Assembly (NCBI RefSeq): GCF_042652185.1 | Contig: NZ_JBHSIX010000005.1 | Length of the DNA stretch: 64,000 nt | Direction: 5' to 3' (one strand) | Origin: Actinacidiphila fildesensis | GTDB taxonomy: Bacteria > Actinomycetota > Actinomycetes > Streptomycetales > Streptomycetaceae | Part shown: positions 61,275 to 64,000 of the stretch, piece after piece | How the letters are laid out: each line of letters opens with the position of its first letter | How positions within the stretch are numbered: the stretch's first letter is position 1 | Notes under the pieces: model-generated | What the model saw: the letters and a program-made list of their open reading frames with translations, nothing else | What the model was told of the DNA's origin: nothing | The model's database searches: none | Position numbers and translations under genes: made by a program

Positions 61275-63032
61275 CTACCCGTGCCGCACCAGACGTTTGA
61301 GGTCCGGGTCGACGACCTCGTGCAGGGGGCGGAGCCGGTCGGTGAGGAACAGCTGGCGCATGGCGGCGCGTTGCAGCTTTCCGCTGGTGGTCCGGCGGAC
61401 CGTCCCGGGCCGGACCAGCACCACGTTCCGCACCGGCATCGCGAACTCCCGCGACACGCTCTGCTGGACCGCCGACACCAGGCCGGGCAGATCCGCGTCG
61501 AAGGTGCGCCCTGACCTCACCTCCTGGACGACCACCACATGCTCGCGGTCGGAGTCGACGGCGAAGACCACCGTCGAGCTGAACAGGGCGCTCACCCGCT
61601 GCACGGTGCGCTCCACGTCCTGCGGGTACAGATTGCGCCCGGCGACGATCATGACGTCCTTCAGCCGGCCGGTGACGAACAGCTCGCCGTCCCGCACCAC
61701 TCCGAGGTCTCCGGTGCGCAGGAAGCCGCTCTCACCGGTCGAGGTGACCGCCTGGAATGAGTACGCGGTCTCCGCCGGCCGGTTCCAGTACCCCTGGGCG
61801 ACGCTGTCGCCACGGATCCAGATCTCGCCTATCGCCCCGGGCATCTTCACCCGGCCGCTCTCCGGGTCGACGATCCGCAGGTCGAAGTCCCGGACCAGAC
61901 CGGAGCCGACGAGGGTGCGGACGGACCGGCCGGGCATGGGGTCCTCCAGCCGGTGCCGCTCCAGCGCGCCGGCGTCCACCGGCAGTTGGGGCGCCCGGCT
62001 GCCGGGGATGCCGCCGGACACCAGCAGCGTCGCCTCCGCCATGCCGTAGCAGGGGTAGAGCGCGGAAGGGTCGAGACCGGCGGGCTTGAACTTCTCGGCG
62101 AAGGCGCACAGCGTCTCCGCCCGCACCGGCTCGGCCCCGTTGACGGCGTTCTCCCAGCGGGAGAGGTCCAGTTCGGCGACCTGCTCGTCGGTGACGCGCT
62201 GTACGCACAGCTCATAGGCGAAGTTGGGGCCCCCGCCGGTGGTGATCCCGTACTCCGAGACCATCTGCAGCCAGCGCACCGGACGCCGTACGAAGCTCAT
62301 CGCCGGCATGATCACGCCCTGCGCGCCCAGCCACAGCGGGTGCAGCAGATGGCCGACCAGGCCCATGTCGTGGTGGAAGGGCAGCCAGCCGCCGATCCTG
62401 GACCGGGCCCCGGTGCCCATCGCCCGCTGGATCGCCCGCTGGTTGGCGAGCAGATTGCGGTGCGAGATCATCACGCCCTTGGGCTCGCTGGTGGAGCCCG
62501 AGGTGTACTGCAGGAAGGCGAGGTCGTCCAGCGAGAGGTCCGGGCGCCGCCAGTCGTCCGGGTCGGCCGGCGCGATGGCGTCGGCGGGCAGCGCGTCGGT
62601 CGCCAGGCACACCACGTCGCCGTGGCCGGCCTCGGCCAGCAGCTGGGAGATGACCGGCGCGTGCCGGGAGTCGGTGAGGGCGAACGACGCGGCGGAGTCC
62701 TTCACGATGCCGGCCACGCGTTCGATGTGCCGGCGGGTGCCGCCGGGTGGCGGGGCGGGCACCGCGACCGCTCCGGCGTACAGACAGCCGAGGAAGCAGG
62801 CGATGAACAGCGGACCCTGGTCCTGGAGTATCAACACCCGCTTACCGGCCGCGTTGTGGTCCTGCAGCCAGGCGCCCAGCCGCCGGGCCTCCCGGTCGAG
62901 GCGGCCGTAGGTGATCCGGTCGACGGTCGCGGCCCCGTCGCGTCCCTCCCCGGTGAAGGCGAAGGCCTCTTGGCCGGTCCGCGCCTGCGCTTGCTGCCGC
63001 ACTAATTCTGCGAAGTCCGCTTGTCCAGACAA
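61275..63032 (-). CDS. fatty acyl-AMP ligase (FAAL) with a TTA codon
   Basis: A 585-aa ANL-superfamily enzyme: AMP-binding LQYTSGSTSEPKGVMISHRN, the FAAL motif GGWLPFHHDMGLVGHLLHPL, and LVDPESGR-type hinge sequence near IRGDSVAQGYWNRP. It activates a fatty or aryl acid as the acyl-adenylate, usually for transfer to a carrier protein. The start is TTG (63030-63032) after GGGGGAG. Leu10 (63003-63005) is TTA. No modular PKS/NRPS acceptor is near, so the acyl acceptor is an open question. A SARP-like heptad pair lies 50-67 bases upstream. Confidence 0.92.
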   Translation of the reverse strand: MSGQADFAELVRQQAQARTGQEAFAFTGEGRDGAATVDRITYGRLDREARRLGAWLQDHNAAGKRVLILQDQGPLFIACFLGCLYAGAVAVPAPPPGGTRRHIERVAGIVKDSAASFALTDSRHAPVISQLLAEAGHGDVVCLATDALPADAIAPADPDDWRRPDLSLDDLAFLQYTSGSTSEPKGVMISHRNLLANQRAIQRAMGTGARSRIGGWLPFHHDMGLVGHLLHPLWLGAQGVIMPAMSFVRRPVRWLQMVSEYGITTGGGPNFAYELCVQRVTDEQVAELDLSRWENAVNGAEPVRAETLCAFAEKFKPAGLDPSALYPCYGMAEATLLVSGGIPGSRAPQLPVDAGALERHRLEDPMPGRSVRTLVGSGLVRDFDLRIVDPESGRVKMPGAIGEIWIRGDSVAQGYWNRPAETAYSFQAVTSTGESGFLRTGDLGVVRDGELFVTGRLKDVMIVAGRNLYPQDVERTVQRVSALFSSTVVFAVDSDREHVVVVQEVRSGRTFDADLPGLVSAVQQSVSREFAMPVRNVVLVRPGTVRRTTSGKLQRAAMRQLFLTDRLRPLHEVVDPDLKRLVRHG

Positions 63033-63081
63033 GGCTGCTCCCCCGTTGGCGTCGCCGTACGGGGTCAGAATGAGCTCGTCG

Positions 63082-63099
63082 CCTCAAACCCGCCTTGAA
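63082..63099 (-). promoter_or_regulatory. SARP-type heptad pair upstream of the acyl-AMP ligase
   Basis: On the minus strand TTCAAGG-CGGG-TTTGAGG, exact 11-base period, 50-67 bases before the TTG start. It ties this gene to the PKS regulon by sequence. Confidence 0.6.
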
Positions 63100-63108
63100 C
63101 CTGAGTGG

Positions 63109-63405
63109 TCAGGGGCGTTCGAACTCGTGGACAAGGCCCAGCTGGCGGGCGGCTTCCCGTTCGAAGGCACTCAGCGGGACGTCCGGACGGACCGTCTCCG
63201 GGTGCCCGTCGGCAGGGCCCGCGTAGCCGGCGATCGGGTCTGCGTAGTCGTGGCCCGGCTTACGCTGCTGCCGTCCCAGCCCCGCGGTCCGGCCCGACGG
63301 GTAGAGGTACGGGGTGATGGGCACGTAGAACGTCCCGTAGGTCACCAACGCCCGGTAGACCGGGCCCAGGAAGTAGGTGACAGACCACTTGGCGAGCTGG
63401 CTCAT
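63109..63405 (-). CDS. small protein of unknown function
   Basis: A 98-aa protein with a clear ribosome site (CGGAGGCCTTAG) before ATG 63403-63405. The N-terminal 30 residues are amphipathic/hydrophobic (WSVTYFLGPVYRALVTYGTF, then YVPITPYLYP). The C-terminal part is GHPETVRPDVPLSAFEREAA followed by RQLGL. The GHPE...PLS...RxL pattern is reminiscent of small DUF6059-type proteins in Streptomyces clusters, but I am not sure of that match. A TTGAG heptad lies 61-67 bases upstream. Function unknown. Confidence 0.65.
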   Translation of the reverse strand: MSQLAKWSVTYFLGPVYRALVTYGTFYVPITPYLYPSGRTAGLGRQQRKPGHDYADPIAGYAGPADGHPETVRPDVPLSAFEREAARQLGLVHEFERP

Positions 63406-63614
63406 CTAAGGCCTCCGTGGGATTCCGCGCCTCCGTCCGGCGCTGCGTCCATGGTGTCCGCAGCCGCTCAAGGACGACTCCAGCACGAGTCATGGAAGTT
63501 CTGATCCGGTTCCACCGGATCTCCTTGACGGGACGTCGACCGGATCACGAGCCCGGCGGCGGACGCTCGGCCGGGGCGCGCTCCGGCGCTCCACCGCCCC
63601 CGAGGAGTGTCACT

Positions 63615-64000
63615 GTGACCACCTACCCGCCGCCCCGGCCGTCCGCGACGCAGGTGCCACCGGCCTACGAGGAACTCCGCGCGGGCTGCCCGGTCGCCCG
63701 GGTCACCCTGCCCAGTGGCGACCCGGGATATCTGGTGAGCCGCTACGAGGATGTCCGTGAAGTGCTCGGCGGCGCCGACTTCAGCCGAGCGGCCACCGTC
63801 CTCCCGGAGGCGCCGAAACTGACCGCGATGCCGTTCGACGCCGGCGGTCTGTTCACCCTGGACCCGCCCGAGCACACCCGTCTGCGGGCCCTGGTCACCG
63901 CCGAGTTCACCGCGGGCCGGGTGCGCGCGCTGCGGCCGCGGATCGAGCAGGCCGCCGAGCGGCTCGTCGACGAGATGATCACCGCGGGCGAGGGCGTCGA
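63615..64000 (+). CDS. cytochrome P450, N-terminal part (runs off the right edge)
   Basis: The first 128 residues of a P450: ELRAGCPVARVTLPSGDPGY, LVSRYEDVREVLGGADFSRA, then the C-helix motif FTLDPPEHTRLRALVTAEFT with the heme-propionate-binding His and Arg. The GTG start at 63615 follows GAGGAG. The I-helix and heme loop are outside the window. It diverges from the small unknown gene. As the fourth P450, it may belong to the polyketide or to the FAAL/TOMM chemistry. Confidence 0.88.
   Translation, partial: MTTYPPPRPSATQVPPAYEELRAGCPVARVTLPSGDPGYLVSRYEDVREVLGGADFSRAATVLPEAPKLTAMPFDAGGLFTLDPPEHTRLRALVTAEFTAGRVRALRPRIEQAAERLVDEMITAGEGV

Overview
The window is high-GC actinomycete DNA. GTG and TTG starts, GGAGG-type ribosome sites, SARP regulators, F420-type oxidoreductases and rare TTA codons all point to Streptomyces or a close relative. 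Nearly all of it is one large aromatic polyketide (type II PKS) gene cluster, cut by both window edges: ahcY is truncated on the left and a cytochrome P450 on the right.

Layout. (1) 1-6.9 kb: a leftward SAM-regeneration operon (metK, adenosine kinase, metH, metF, ahcY) with ATGA overlaps at two of its junctions. (2) 7-17 kb: leftward tailoring genes: a 3-hydroxyisobutyrate-dehydrogenase-type reductase, a small ABM monooxygenase, an NmrA-like protein, two FAD monooxygenases, an F420-type oxidoreductase, a secreted beta-helix protein, a TenA-like protein, an SDR and an O-methyltransferase. (3) 17.3-21.8 kb, rightward: an asparagine-synthase-like amide synthetase, a two-gene ABC exporter and a methyltransferase. 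(4) 21.9-42 kb: more SDRs, three P450s, one ferredoxin, a second TenA paralogue, a glycosyltransferase, three O-methyltransferases, a cation/proton antiporter, a flavin halogenase, an MMPL exporter and a large FAD hydroxylase. (5) 42-52 kb: the PKS core: KS-alpha, chain-length factor, ACP, cyclases (SRPBCC, cupin, TcmI-like, SchA/CurD-like), ketoreductase-type SDRs, ABM monooxygenases and DUF1772 membrane proteins. (6) 52.3-54.8 kb: two SARP regulators flanking a type II thioesterase. (7) 55.1-59.3 kb: a compact azole-forming RiPP (TOMM) cassette: an 81-aa precursor with a nitrile-hydratase-like leader and a Cys-Phe-Cys core, a fused E1-like/YcaO cyclodehydratase and a SagB-type dehydrogenase. 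(8) 59.3-64 kb: a two-component system, a fatty acyl-AMP ligase, a small unknown protein and a partial P450.

The inferred main product is a heavily oxidised, multiply methylated, probably chlorinated and glycosylated pentangular polyphenol with a lactam ring (fredericamycin/lysolipin/xantholipin type). The SAM operon would feed its five methyltransferases. Many promoters, from the metK side to the acyl-AMP ligase, share 7-bp direct repeats at 11-bp spacing, which looks like one SARP regulon. TTA codons in five genes suggest bldA control. The TOMM cassette is the most unusual part: it is embedded beside a type II PKS cluster, and its precursor is not one I recognise.
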